Source: Domibacillus mangrovi (GTDB taxonomy: Bacteria; Bacillota; Bacilli; Bacillales; Domibacillaceae). Taken from it: a stretch of 64,000 nucleotides of DNA. Made by a program: the position numbers and the translations under genes. Shown one piece after another: positions 26,239-34,401 of this stretch. How positions within the stretch are numbered: position 1 is the stretch's first letter; every line of letters begins with the position of its first letter. Below the pieces are notes generated by a model. That model did no database searches and had not been told where the DNA came from. It saw only the letters and a list, made by a program, of their open reading frames with translations. The DNA lies in contig NZ_MRWQ01000022.1 of assembly GCF_001906925.1 (NCBI RefSeq), positions 1 to 64,000 of the forward strand, written 5' to 3'.

Positions 26239-26877
26239 ATGGAGAGGATGACGCCAAGTAGATTACGGTATTTGTTTGATGTGGAGCACCCTTTATTTCA
26301 GTTCGAACAGTATGCTGCGTTTATTGAACACTCACTCCGAAGGGAAGCGAGCAAGTATGAAAAGATGGCCGCAGAAAGCAACGAAACAGATCCAGAAGGC
26401 TTTCGGGGGTGGCATATAGATGAATGCAGCCTTTACCGCAGTGATTTCCCTAATATTTTGCGAAGCTCGCTTTTAACGAGTCTTTACTCTTTTATAGAAA
26501 GTAAATTGGTCGCGCTCTGTTACCCGAGTGAATCAGGAAGAATGTTTAGTAAACGAAACAGCAGCCGGCAATCTCTGATTAATAAGGCTAAAGATTATTT
26601 AATAACGGAGTTGCACGTGGAGTTTCCAATCCATCTGCCAGCGTGGAAATTCATTCAAAATACAAATAGGATTCGAAATTGTTTGGTTCATAGCGGAGGG
26701 GATGTGAGTGCATTCAGATCGGAGCGGAAATTAAGAAGCATTATTGCCAATATGGAGCATGTAACGATCGATTGGAGAGACAAGATCATTCTGGATGAAA
26801 TGTTTTGTCTCGTATTTATTAACCACGCCTCTATACTTTTATCAGCGCTCTACAATGTTCAAGTAGAGGGACGGTAA
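26239..26877 (+). CDS. Hypothetical protein, possibly HEPN-like
   Basis: A 212-aa soluble protein. The start is placed at ATG 26239, which has an AAAGGAGGG site; the frame runs 17 codons further upstream without one. Helical throughout. Near residue 160 it has NTNRIRNCLVHSGGD, in which RNCLVH fits the Rx4-6H motif of HEPN-domain RNases, preceded by a SLYSFIESKLVALC helix typical of such families. HEPN proteins act as toxins or RNA-processing factors, but no antitoxin-like partner is visible here. The function is not established; a HEPN fold is a suggestion from the motif only. Confidence 0.6.
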   Translation: MERMTPSRLRYLFDVEHPLFQFEQYAAFIEHSLRREASKYEKMAAESNETDPEGFRGWHIDECSLYRSDFPNILRSSLLTSLYSFIESKLVALCYPSESGRMFSKRNSSRQSLINKAKDYLITELHVEFPIHLPAWKFIQNTNRIRNCLVHSGGDVSAFRSERKLRSIIANMEHVTIDWRDKIILDEMFCLVFINHASILLSALYNVQVEGR

Positions 26878-26974
26878 AGATTTTTACTCATCTCCCTTGT
26901 ATTTACTCAAGAAGTTCGACTTTTCTTGTTCAAAAGCTTTCTTTTTTCTGAATATGATCATTCTCGTTTAAAAA

Positions 26975-27085
26975 GGACGAGCATTGATTAAATTTAGATA
27001 CTATTTTGTAGGGGAGTTAGTTCATCATAAGCTAACGGCCGACACTTTATGTTTGGTGCACACAATTTTGGAAGTATGCATATTA
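26975..27085 (+). promoter_or_regulatory. Possible structured leader of the ABC transporter operon
   Basis: Within this leader, GTTAG and CTAAC (about 27018-27039) form a hairpin, and ATACT/AGTAT arms (about 26998 and 27073) could close the region as a multi-branched fold. It does not fit any riboswitch consensus I could recall (TPP, purine, guanidine, SAM, yybP-ykoY were considered). Confidence 0.25.
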
Positions 27086-27108
27086 TTTTGATGAAGAGGT
27101 GGTGAAAA

Positions 27109-27915
27109 ATGAAGGATATAAAAAATCCAATCGAAACAGAAAAACAAGAATGGCGTAAACAACAAATAAAGCAAAGGTTGAAGACATGGTTAACTATATT
27201 TTCTCCTATATGTCTCTTGCTTATCTGGCAATTTTTATCCCAAAGTGGACTGATTGACGCACGATTTTTCCCCCCACCTACCGCCATTATTTCCACATTT
27301 ATTGAATTGCTCACAAGTGGTGAATTGTTTCACCACATAAACATTTCTTTGTTTCGAATCTTCACTGGTTTTTTACTGGGTGTCATTCCTGGTGTCATCC
27401 TCGGTTTATGTATGGGTTTGTATGCACCAATTCGGCACTTTATTTCACCTATTATTATGGCGTTAATGCCTATTCCCACACTTGCTTTATTGCCGATTAT
27501 TTTAATCATCTTTGGAATTGGTGAAGTGTCAAAAGTCGTCACCATTGCGGGAAGTGTTTTTTTTCCTGTTGTGATCAATACCATCGCTGGTGTTATCTCG
27601 ATCGACTCCATTTATTTGGATGTGGCAAAAAACTATGGCGCCAGCAGGAAAGATTTTTTTTTGAAAATCGCTTTACCTGGCTCACTTCCTTTCATGATGG
27701 AAGGCATTCAGATGGGGCAGGCAATCGCCTTGCTAACTATCGTCGCAGCTGAAATGATGGGGGCAAGGTCAGGAATTGGTTATTTGATTTGGACGTCCTA
27801 CAGTGCCTTTTTATTAAAAGAAATGTTTGTTGGATTGATTCTGATTTCATTTTTTGGCTATATTTTTTCATTAATACTAAGGGGGCTGCAACGAAAACTA
27901 ATACCATGGAGGTGA
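27109..27915 (+). CDS. ABC transporter permease (NitT/TauT type)
   Basis: A 268-aa membrane protein, GAGGTGG before the ATG, with about six helices. The EAA-type loop ISIDSIYLDVAKNYGASRKD near residue 175 is that of SsuC/TauC-type permeases. It begins a three-gene operon (permease, ATPase, binding protein); the ATPase gene follows after 4 bp. Substrates in this family include sulfonates, taurine, nitrate and thiamine precursors; sequence alone does not settle which. Confidence 0.88.
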   Translation: MKDIKNPIETEKQEWRKQQIKQRLKTWLTIFSPICLLLIWQFLSQSGLIDARFFPPPTAIISTFIELLTSGELFHHINISLFRIFTGFLLGVIPGVILGLCMGLYAPIRHFISPIIMALMPIPTLALLPIILIIFGIGEVSKVVTIAGSVFFPVVINTIAGVISIDSIYLDVAKNYGASRKDFFLKIALPGSLPFMMEGIQMGQAIALLTIVAAEMMGARSGIGYLIWTSYSAFLLKEMFVGLILISFFGYIFSLILRGLQRKLIPWR

Positions 27916-27919
27916 CGAC

Positions 27920-28699
27920 GTGAGCCAGAACTCGAAAATATCGATTCATGAATTGACGAAAGTGTTTTATAAAAAACAAAATAGTGTTACTGCGCTTGAG
28001 AATATTACAATCGATATCGAAGAGGGAGAATTTGTTTGCCTTGTTGGACCGAGCGGTTGTGGAAAAACAACCTTGCTTCGCATATTAGCTGGTCTTGAAA
28101 ACCAAAGTTCAGGTAACTTCAAAATTGAGAGAAGTAATGAAGATCGTCCGAACCAGTCTATGGTTTTTCAAGAACGAGGCATTCTGCCATGGTTAACGGT
28201 TGAAGAAAATGTAGCGTTCGGTCTGAAGATGCGTCATTTACCAAAATGGCATGTAAAAGAACGAACAAACTATTTTTTGAATAAAGTGGGACTAGCAAAA
28301 TTCGCAAAAATGTACCCGAAAGAGCTTTCTGGCGGGATGAAGCAACGAGTCAGCATTGCGAGAGCGTTTGCGAACGATCCGGAAATTTTGCTGATGGACG
28401 AACCGTTTGGGGCTTTGGATGAGCAGAACCGATATATTTTGCAAGAAGAGCTGTTGTCCATTTGGTCTGAAACAAAGAAAACGGTGCTGTTCATCACGCA
28501 TAGTATAGATGAAGCGTTGTATTTAAGTGATCGGGTACTACTTATGAGTGCACAACCTGGAAAAATCATTGATGAGGTGAAAATAGATTTGCCTCGGCCG
28601 AGAAAACTGGAAGATATGCGCTCAAATCAAGAAATGGCTTCTAAGTTTTTGGATATTTGGCGTCATTTGCAGGTGGAAGTACAAGGATCAAGATTGTAA
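27920..28699 (+). CDS. ABC transporter ATP-binding protein (NitT/TauT type)
   Basis: A 259-aa ATPase with a GTG-preceded frame; GTGACGACGTG lies before the start and GGAGGTGACG gives the binding site. Walker A GPSGCGKTTL, Q-loop MVFQERGILPW, signature ELSGGMKQRVSIARAFA, Walker B EILLMDEPFGALDE and the H-loop FITHSIDEALYLSDRV are all present. QERGILPWLTVEENV is characteristic of SsuB/TauB proteins. It energises import by the permease upstream. Confidence 0.93.
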   Translation: MSQNSKISIHELTKVFYKKQNSVTALENITIDIEEGEFVCLVGPSGCGKTTLLRILAGLENQSSGNFKIERSNEDRPNQSMVFQERGILPWLTVEENVAFGLKMRHLPKWHVKERTNYFLNKVGLAKFAKMYPKELSGGMKQRVSIARAFANDPEILLMDEPFGALDEQNRYILQEELLSIWSETKKTVLFITHSIDEALYLSDRVLLMSAQPGKIIDEVKIDLPRPRKLEDMRSNQEMASKFLDIWRHLQVEVQGSRL

Positions 28700-28712
28700 A
28701 GGGGGCATATGG

Positions 28713-29780
28713 ATGAAAAAGTGGTTAGGGATGATGGCTGTTTTACTTTTATTGGCGGGGTGTGCGAAAGAAGAATCGGTGAAGGTCAACGACGATGTAA
28801 GTAAAGATAATCCGTCTGGGGATTTAGCTCCTTTAAGTAAGGAGACAAAAGTGGTCATTGCCGAAGATGGTTCTGCGTCAGGCGCAGGTTTTTATATTGC
28901 CAATGAAAAGGGATATTTTGATGATTATAACATTGAAGTGAAGTTTGCGACATTTTCGAATAGTGATGATATGTTGCCAGCTCTCGCATCTGGTGATGTG
29001 GATATTGCAGGAGGCATTTCGTCCGCGTCATTTTTTAATGCTATTGCCCAAGGGATTGATGTAAAGATTATAGCGGATAAAGGGCACAATGAAAAAGGAA
29101 AATCGTATTTCACGTTTGTGATCGGTGCTGATAAACAAGGTGAAATAAAGGACTACAGTGATTTGAAAGGCAAAAAAATTGCTGTTTCCACTGAGCATGC
29201 TGTAGATGATTACATTTTCCATCAAATGCTTGAGCACGCAGGTCTGACGAAAGACGATGTTGAAATGGTGATTATGTCTGACTTTGGTAACATGATGGCA
29301 GCGATCGGAAATGGCTCGATTGATGCAGCACTGCAAATTGAACCACTTATTACACAAGGTGTAGCAGAAGGCATTCACGTTCGTTTCGGTGATACAACCG
29401 ATTTTGCGCCGGAAGCACAAATTGCGATGGTACTTGGTTCACCGCAATTCATGAAAGACGAACAAGATGTGTCGTTACGCTTCATGGCCGCGTATTTAAA
29501 AGGGGTTCGAGATTATAACGATGCCTTCAAAAAAGGCGAAGGGAAAGACGGTATTATCGACATCATGACACAGTACACAGCTTTAAAAGATGCGGCCGTT
29601 TGGGAAGATGTATTTGTGACAGGGCTTGATCCAAATGGCAAGATGTTCATTAAGGACATTCGCAATCAGTATGAAATGTATAAGAAAAATGGAGCCATTC
29701 GCGGGGAATTCAATTTTGACGAAGCGATTGATACGGCCATAACAGAAAAAGCAGCCAAGATTATTGGCGAATATCAATAA
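28713..29780 (+). CDS. ABC transporter substrate-binding lipoprotein (NMT1/SsuA-like)
   Basis: A 355-aa lipoprotein: signal peptide MKKWLGMMAVLLLLAGC with the lipobox Cys at residue 17. The mature part has the two-lobe NMT1/SsuA fold, with VVIAEDGSASGAGFYIANEK, LPALASGDVDIAGGISSASF and LKGKKIAVSTEHAVDDYIFH. It anchors in the membrane and hands substrate to the permease. A GGGGG site precedes the ATG. The ligand is unknown; the family includes sulfonate, taurine, nitrate and HMP/FAPy binders. Confidence 0.88.
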   Translation: MKKWLGMMAVLLLLAGCAKEESVKVNDDVSKDNPSGDLAPLSKETKVVIAEDGSASGAGFYIANEKGYFDDYNIEVKFATFSNSDDMLPALASGDVDIAGGISSASFFNAIAQGIDVKIIADKGHNEKGKSYFTFVIGADKQGEIKDYSDLKGKKIAVSTEHAVDDYIFHQMLEHAGLTKDDVEMVIMSDFGNMMAAIGNGSIDAALQIEPLITQGVAEGIHVRFGDTTDFAPEAQIAMVLGSPQFMKDEQDVSLRFMAAYLKGVRDYNDAFKKGEGKDGIIDIMTQYTALKDAAVWEDVFVTGLDPNGKMFIKDIRNQYEMYKKNGAIRGEFNFDEAIDTAITEKAAKIIGEYQ

Positions 29781-29893
29781 GCGTTAAAAAGAATAGACAA
29801 AATGTTATCGCAGTGGCAAATAAAGATGTGGTTTTTCATTTGGGGATAAATAACATTTTAATTTATTAAAGTATACTACATGTGAGAGAAGAG

Positions 29894-29917
29894 GCCCGAA
29901 TTAACATCGGGCTTTTT
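29894..29917 (+). terminator. Terminator of the ABC transporter operon
   Basis: GCCCGA and TCGGGC with a 7-nt loop are followed by TTTTT, about 115 bp after the binding-protein stop codon. Confidence 0.75.
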
Positions 29918-29974
29918 GTTATCCAGTTGAAGATGAGTTTTACCATTATAAACTACCAAAAATTAATAAATGGG

Positions 29975-30425
29975 AAAACTCAATTTGCGGCCGTATTGAG
30001 GATCGATCATTTGAGTTCTTTTCCCGGTCGTGCTGATTCTGTTTTCATCAAGGACAGATAATAAGTGCTTCTTGGCATGTTCAGCACTTCACAAATGACT
30101 TGAACAGGAACCACTTCTTTTTAATCGTAAATCAAGTTTGTTAGCTCGGGATCGGTTATGTTCTGGAGAATATGGCTACAGCCTTTTTTAAAATGTCCAT
30201 ATCTGTTCCATTCGAAGGTTCTCTTTTTGGATTTCAGCTATGTCCTGTGGCGTTAGCCTATTTTCCTCGCCATTCACTAAAGTCAAGGCTTTCATCCATT
30301 TTGACTTCAGATACCGCTATATTCGCTGCTTAACGTACTCACCGAGCTACCAGTGTGATAAAGTTCCACCACTATTTTCTTAAAATCGTCGTTATATTTA
30401 CCATTGTTTCTTGATTCTATGCCAG
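29975..30425 (-). pseudogene. Relic of an IS3-family transposase (orfA and start of orfB)
   Basis: Read on the minus strand with several frame changes, the sequence gives GKYNDDFKKIVVELYHTGSS near the upstream end, KWMKALTLVNGEENRLTPQD and IAEIQKENLRME in the middle, and VPVQVICEVLNMPRSTYY at the downstream end. These are the orfA helix-turn-helix and leucine-zipper regions and the beginning of orfB of IS3-family (IS150-group) elements. Stop codons and frameshifts interrupt it, the DDE catalytic domain is missing, and no terminal inverted repeats are evident. It cannot move by itself. Confidence 0.75.
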
Positions 30426-30659
30426 ACACCTCCCCCTCTTATTTTTATCATTTTTGGAAAATTGGGATTTGTGTAAAAGAACAGACTTGGATATAATATA
30501 CTTAGCGAAGAAAAAATGAATAGTTAAGAAGCGATGAATAAATATCGTTGTATCCTTCCCGAACTATATTGTAAAGGTCGATAGATTTCTTTGCCCGTTC
30601 ATGCAGGAGAAGTAAAAGTTTAGACAATGTGGAAAAATACACGAACGGAGGACAAATTG

Positions 30660-31022
30660 ATGATTCATTTACAAGACAAAACATTTAATTGTGAAAAGGA
30701 ACTAACTCTCTCCATGTTTAGTGGGAAATGGAAAATGCGCATTTTATGGCATTTAGGGAAAGAGGGAACGAAGCGTTTTGGCGAATTAAAAGCGTTAATT
30801 CCAGGAATTACTCAACGAATGCTAGTGAGTCAATTACGAGAACTGGAAGAAGATCATCTTGTCCATCGTGAAGTATATCCAGTCGTTCCGCCTAAAGTAG
30901 AGTATTCACTAACTGCAAAAGGGGAAAGTTTATTGCCTATTCTAGAAAAAATGGATGAATGGGGAAAAAACCATATGGAAATCCTTGTAATGAGCGAATT
31001 GCGAAGTAATGGAACTCGATAA
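30660..31022 (+). CDS. HxlR-family transcriptional regulator
   Basis: A 120-aa single-domain regulator. The start at ATG 30660 has ACGGAGGA upstream, which is better than a longer frame from 30627. The winged-helix sequence is typical: [60 protein letters not shown] and [20 protein letters not shown]. HxlR proteins sense aldehydes, quinones or redox stress via Cys residues; here only one Cys remains (near residue 11). Its target gene is not obvious, because the adjacent downstream genes are decayed. Confidence 0.87.
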   Translation: MIHLQDKTFNCEKELTLSMFSGKWKMRILWHLGKEGTKRFGELKALIPGITQRMLVSQLRELEEDHLVHREVYPVVPPKVEYSLTAKGESLLPILEKMDEWGKNHMEILVMSELRSNGTR

Positions 31023-31179
31023 TGGCAGGACATTATTTTAAAGTCATCTGATAATCATATAGGGTATTTAATTCAATAAATATCTTATCTTATTTAATAG
31101 CAGTATAACGAAAAGTTGGAGCGTGAAGATGGAACGACTGCGCAAGAACGTGTACTCGTGCAAACATGATAGCGTTACT

Positions 31180-31320
31180 CAGTCCGAACGCCAACAAGAT
31201 TTGTTTATTAAACCATCCTCGGTAATAAAATGAATTAATCTATTAGAACGCAAAGGTTTAGTTAAGAGGACAAATAATAGGAAAGACGATAGAGTTAAAA
31301 AATTAGTTTGACTTATAAGG
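31180..31320 (+). pseudogene. Relic of a MarR-family regulator
   Basis: Translation of this stretch gives SERQQDLFIKPSSVIK, a TGA, INLLERKGLVKRTNNRKDD, RVKKLV and another TGA. This is the recognition helix and wing of MarR proteins. Both ends are missing and two stop codons interrupt it. Confidence 0.65.
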
Positions 31321-31385
31321 GTTTCTAAGAGCGATTTTATTCCTTCCAGGTACACTTCCTTTCTATGTTTCTTCTATTGCAAATT

Positions 31386-31454
31386 TCAATACAATTGTTT
31401 TCCAATACCACTTCCGCGATCTGTAACAATGGCGACTTTATTTTGAAATCTCAT
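31386..31454 (-). pseudogene. Relic of a short-chain dehydrogenase N-terminus
   Basis: On the minus strand, an AGAGGA site precedes ATG 31454 and the frame reads MRFQNKVAIVTDRGSGIGKQ before a stop at residue 23. This is the TGxxxGIG nucleotide-binding start of an SDR, with Asp where a second Gly is usual. The remaining 220-odd residues are gone. Other parts of 31023-31612 show nothing further except the terminator. Confidence 0.6.
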
Positions 31455-31539
31455 GAGAGTTCCTCTAATTTAAACATGATCGGTCAAATGCCCATTTTAA
31501 ATTGAAAGTAATCGTATTTTTGAATGTATAGAATTAAAA

Positions 31540-31580
31540 AATAAGCAGTGCTAGTAAAAGCTAGCATTGCTTATTTTTTA
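31540..31580. terminator. Terminator of the CofE-like gene
   Basis: AATAAGCAGTGCTAG pairs with CTAGCATTGCTTATT (one mismatch) around a 6-nt loop, with A/T tails on both sides. It lies about 35 bp past the stop of the minus-strand ligase gene. Confidence 0.75.
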
Positions 31581-31612
31581 TATACCATTTTTGAATTACT
31601 GAATAATTACTA

Positions 31613-32803
31613 TTATTTTGTATAGTTATCAAAATAACCTTGTATAAAGACAATCGGTGTACCTTTATCTCCGCTTCCTGAAGTTAAATCGGAGAGAGAG
31701 CCGATAAGGTCAGTAAGTTTTCTAGGTGTAGTACCTTGTGCTTCCATTGATCCCACAAGATCCTCCTCTTTATTGTTAATAAATTGGGAGATAGCTTGTT
31801 TAAGCTCTTCGCCTCTTAAATCGGCAAAGTTATTATCAGCAAGATATTTTAACTTCACTTCATTAGGTGTACCATCAAGACCTGATGTGTAAGCAGGTGA
31901 TACAACTGGATCAGCAAGTTCCCATATCTTACCGACCGGATCTTTGAATGCTCCATCTCCATAAACCATGACTTCAATATTTTTACCAGTCTTTTCTTTG
32001 AGCATATGTTGTATGTTATCAACGATAGATTGGCAATTACGTGGGAAAAGTTTAACACTATCGTCTGTTGATTTATTTGAGCCTAGCAGGCCATAAGCTT
32101 CATTACATCCACTGCCATCAATAGACTCTGATAATATGTTATCAAGGCTATAAATTTTATCTCCACCATTTGCTTTTAATATTCTCTTCGTTCTAAATCT
32201 TGTATGAATATCGCAAGTAAGAACACTTTTTGTGTAATTCAAAATGGTTTTTGCATTATTTGAGAAGATAACTTCACATTCAACATCGAATTCCTCAACT
32301 AATGATTTATAATAGTCAATATAATCAACGCCAGTAAAAGTATGTTTGATATATCCAAAATGATCACGGAATTGTTTTTCTGTTAAAACATCTGTCCAAG
32401 GATTAACTCCCTTTTCATCAAGTACGTCTATATCTACTAAGTGATTACCAACTTCATCAGATGGGTAGCTAAGCATTAATACAATTTTTTTAGCTCCTTT
32501 TGCAATACCGCGAAGACAGTTTGCAAAACGATTACGACTTAAGATAGGGAATATGACTCCAATAGTATCTTCTCCGTATTTTGAATAAACATCTTTAGCA
32601 ATATGATCGATAGTTGCATAATTACCTTGAGCACGAGCAACGATTGATTCTGTTAATGTAACGATATCTTTATCATTAAATTTAAAGCCTTCAACTTCTG
32701 AAGCTTTTAACACACTATCTACAACGATTTCCTCGATATTGTCACCTTGATTTATGATTGGGCAACGAAGCCCCCTCACAACTGTTCCAACTACTCTTTC
32801 CAA
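31613..32803 (-). CDS. Coenzyme F420:L-glutamate ligase (CofE)-like protein
   Basis: A 396-aa protein whose ATG at 32803 has an AAGGAGCG site. The N-terminus GTVVRGLRCPIINQGDNIEE and the TESIVARAQGNYATIDHIAK region resemble the F420-0 gamma-glutamyl ligase family. PAYTSGLDGTPNEVKLKYLA matches the C-terminal part of the longer (about 390-400 aa) versions found in Firmicutes. Classical CofE adds glutamates to F420-0. No other F420 gene (cofC, cofD, cofG/H) lies in the window and Bacilli are not known for F420, so it may ligate glutamate to another acceptor. It is divergent from a LysR gene, which probably controls it. The region is AT-rich. Confidence 0.75.
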   Translation of the reverse strand: MERVVGTVVRGLRCPIINQGDNIEEIVVDSVLKASEVEGFKFNDKDIVTLTESIVARAQGNYATIDHIAKDVYSKYGEDTIGVIFPILSRNRFANCLRGIAKGAKKIVLMLSYPSDEVGNHLVDIDVLDEKGVNPWTDVLTEKQFRDHFGYIKHTFTGVDYIDYYKSLVEEFDVECEVIFSNNAKTILNYTKSVLTCDIHTRFRTKRILKANGGDKIYSLDNILSESIDGSGCNEAYGLLGSNKSTDDSVKLFPRNCQSIVDNIQHMLKEKTGKNIEVMVYGDGAFKDPVGKIWELADPVVSPAYTSGLDGTPNEVKLKYLADNNFADLRGEELKQAISQFINNKEEDLVGSMEAQGTTPRKLTDLIGSLSDLTSGSGDKGTPIVFIQGYFDNYTK

Positions 32804-32923
32804 TATAATCGCTCCTTACAACTATTAAAGTGAATTTTAAAAATATATCTATTTGTACTATACATCGTTGTAATAATATAAGTAAAATTAATATATTGAA
32901 TATCTTATATAAGGAGTGATTAT

Positions 32924-33808
32924 ATGGTGATTAAATTAGATTTATATAAAGTTTTTTGTAAGGTAGCGAAAAGTGAAAGTTTTTCCAAGGCAGCAAAAGA
33001 TCTTTACTTGACACAACCAGCTGTTAGCCAAGCGATTATGCAGTTAGAAAGAGAGTTAGATACACGTCTTTTTAATAGAACACCTAAGGGAGTTTCATTA
33101 ACAAATGAAGGTAGTCTTCTGTTTGAATACGTTAATTCGGCTATTAATTTAATTGATGTTGGAGAAGAAAAAATTTTAGAATTTAAGAATTTAACGGCAG
33201 GGGAATTAAAGATAGGTGTAGGAGATACGATTTCTAAGTATTTCTTACTTCCCTGTTTAGAAGCTTTCCATAATAGATATCCCAATATCAAGTTTTATAT
33301 TGTTAATGGTACAACAGTTGAACTCTGTTCGATCTTAAAATCAGGAGAGGTGGATATTGCCATTTGTAACCTCCCTATTGATGATCCTACATTAGAACTG
33401 AGACCATGTTTTGATATCCAAGATACGTTTGTTTACGGGGAGAAATTTAAAAAAATATTTTCTAAACCATTAAGCTTTCAGGAATTAGTAAAACTGCCAT
33501 TAATTTTTCTTGAACCAAAATCAAATTCTAGAAAGTACGTAGAGGATTACATGATTTCTAAAGGTATCAAGATTTCGCCCGAATTTGAATTAGGTTCCCA
33601 TGATTTATTATTGGAGTTTGCCAAAATAAATTTAGGGATAGCATGTGTGACGAAAGAATTTTCCCAAGAGTATTTAAATAAAGGATTAGTATATGAAGTA
33701 CAATTAAATGAAGAGATACCAAAGAGAAATATAGGAGTATGTTTTTTGAAAAGCGTGCCTCTATCACCAGCTTCAACAAAATTTGTTGAGATTATAGAAA
33801 ATAAATAG
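32924..33808 (+). CDS. LysR-family transcriptional regulator
   Basis: A 294-aa protein with AAGGAGTG before the ATG. The N-terminal helix-turn-helix reads FSKAAKDLYLTQPAVSQAIM followed by QLERELDTRLFNRTPKGVSL. Residues about 90-290 form the ligand-binding domain (LKIGVGDTISKYFLLPCLEA, GEVDIAICNLPID). It is divergent from the CofE-like gene with a 120-bp gap containing AT-rich dyads, the usual layout for a LysR regulator and its target. The co-inducer is unknown. Confidence 0.9.
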   Translation: MVIKLDLYKVFCKVAKSESFSKAAKDLYLTQPAVSQAIMQLERELDTRLFNRTPKGVSLTNEGSLLFEYVNSAINLIDVGEEKILEFKNLTAGELKIGVGDTISKYFLLPCLEAFHNRYPNIKFYIVNGTTVELCSILKSGEVDIAICNLPIDDPTLELRPCFDIQDTFVYGEKFKKIFSKPLSFQELVKLPLIFLEPKSNSRKYVEDYMISKGIKISPEFELGSHDLLLEFAKINLGIACVTKEFSQEYLNKGLVYEVQLNEEIPKRNIGVCFLKSVPLSPASTKFVEIIENK

Positions 33809-33889
33809 GCATAAAATATTTTGCTGTTAATTAATCGTTTAGCATGCTTGTTAAATTATAAATAAAGATTTTTTTATTTCGTTTCATAC

Positions 33890-34040
33890 ATAATTCCCAT
33901 TTTCGAATTTGTATGCCAAGCTGTCTCTTGCTGGCTTTCAGCGAATGCTTCTTTGTGACAAGCTGCGGCTGAATGGCAGGCAGAATGGTGTTGTTTCTGC
34001 ATCATTATTTAGAGGTTCACTGGAAGAAAACTGTATGATT
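33890..34040. repeat. Diverged repeat, copy 2 (pairs with 24715-24865)
   Basis: Shares ATGCCAA, TTGCTGGCTTTCAGCGA and a GTTGTTTCTGCATCA block with copy 1, in the same order and orientation. All frames are closed. This occupies most of the space between the LysR gene and the next terminator. Confidence 0.5.
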
Positions 34041-34088
34041 CAGGCTAGTTAACACGCATTGTTTTTCTATAGTAATGAACATAAAATG

Positions 34089-34137
34089 ACGGTGTCTGTC
34101 CTCAGTACAGTAAAAAATGGAGGACTGACACCGTTTT
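34089..34137. terminator. Bidirectional terminator
   Basis: ACGGTGTCTGTCCTC pairs with GAGGACTGACACCGT (one T-T mismatch) and a T-run follows. It lies just past the stop of the small minus-strand gene and can also stop plus-strand transcripts from the LysR gene. Confidence 0.75.
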
Positions 34138-34145
34138 ATTCTTAC

Positions 34146-34262
34146 TTAATTATTGTCGTGTCTTTGAGGATCTAGTGCGGATCGAACAAAGTGGAAAAAC
34201 ACTCCGCCAATTAGTCCAAGCATAAGAAGAAACCCTACTGTGATTGTCCATAAATAAGCCAA
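34146..34262 (-). CDS. Small single-span membrane protein (38 aa)
   Basis: The start is a TTG at 34262, because an AAGGAGGGG site lies directly before it; a longer frame lacks one. The product begins MAYLWTITVGFLLMLGLIGG, one transmembrane segment, and ends in the charged tail RSALDPQRHDNN. It resembles short Bacillus membrane peptides of unknown role; I do not assign a family. It is the only gene between two convergent or divergent neighbours and has its own terminator. Confidence 0.6.
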   Translation of the reverse strand: MAYLWTITVGFLLMLGLIGGVFFHFVRSALDPQRHDNN

Positions 34263-34401
34263 GAAAACCCCTCCTTTTTTGATGTATATGCATGCCGATA
34301 AATAAAATTTCCGTTTGAACATGTATTTCAACAGGTCAATTTTTACTTGAATGTACATAAGGTAGTAAAGCATTTGTCATGTTAAAAGGGAGGGAAACAA
34401 G

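Noticed and set aside
26975-27085. A known riboswitch (TPP, guanidine-I, purine, yybP-ykoY) before the ABC operon
   Set aside because: None of the invariant bases of those classes could be placed.
30502-30684. A 60-aa minus-strand ORF opposite the HxlR promoter
   Set aside because: It starts inside the HxlR gene on the other strand and has no binding site; a faint TetR-like look was not enough.
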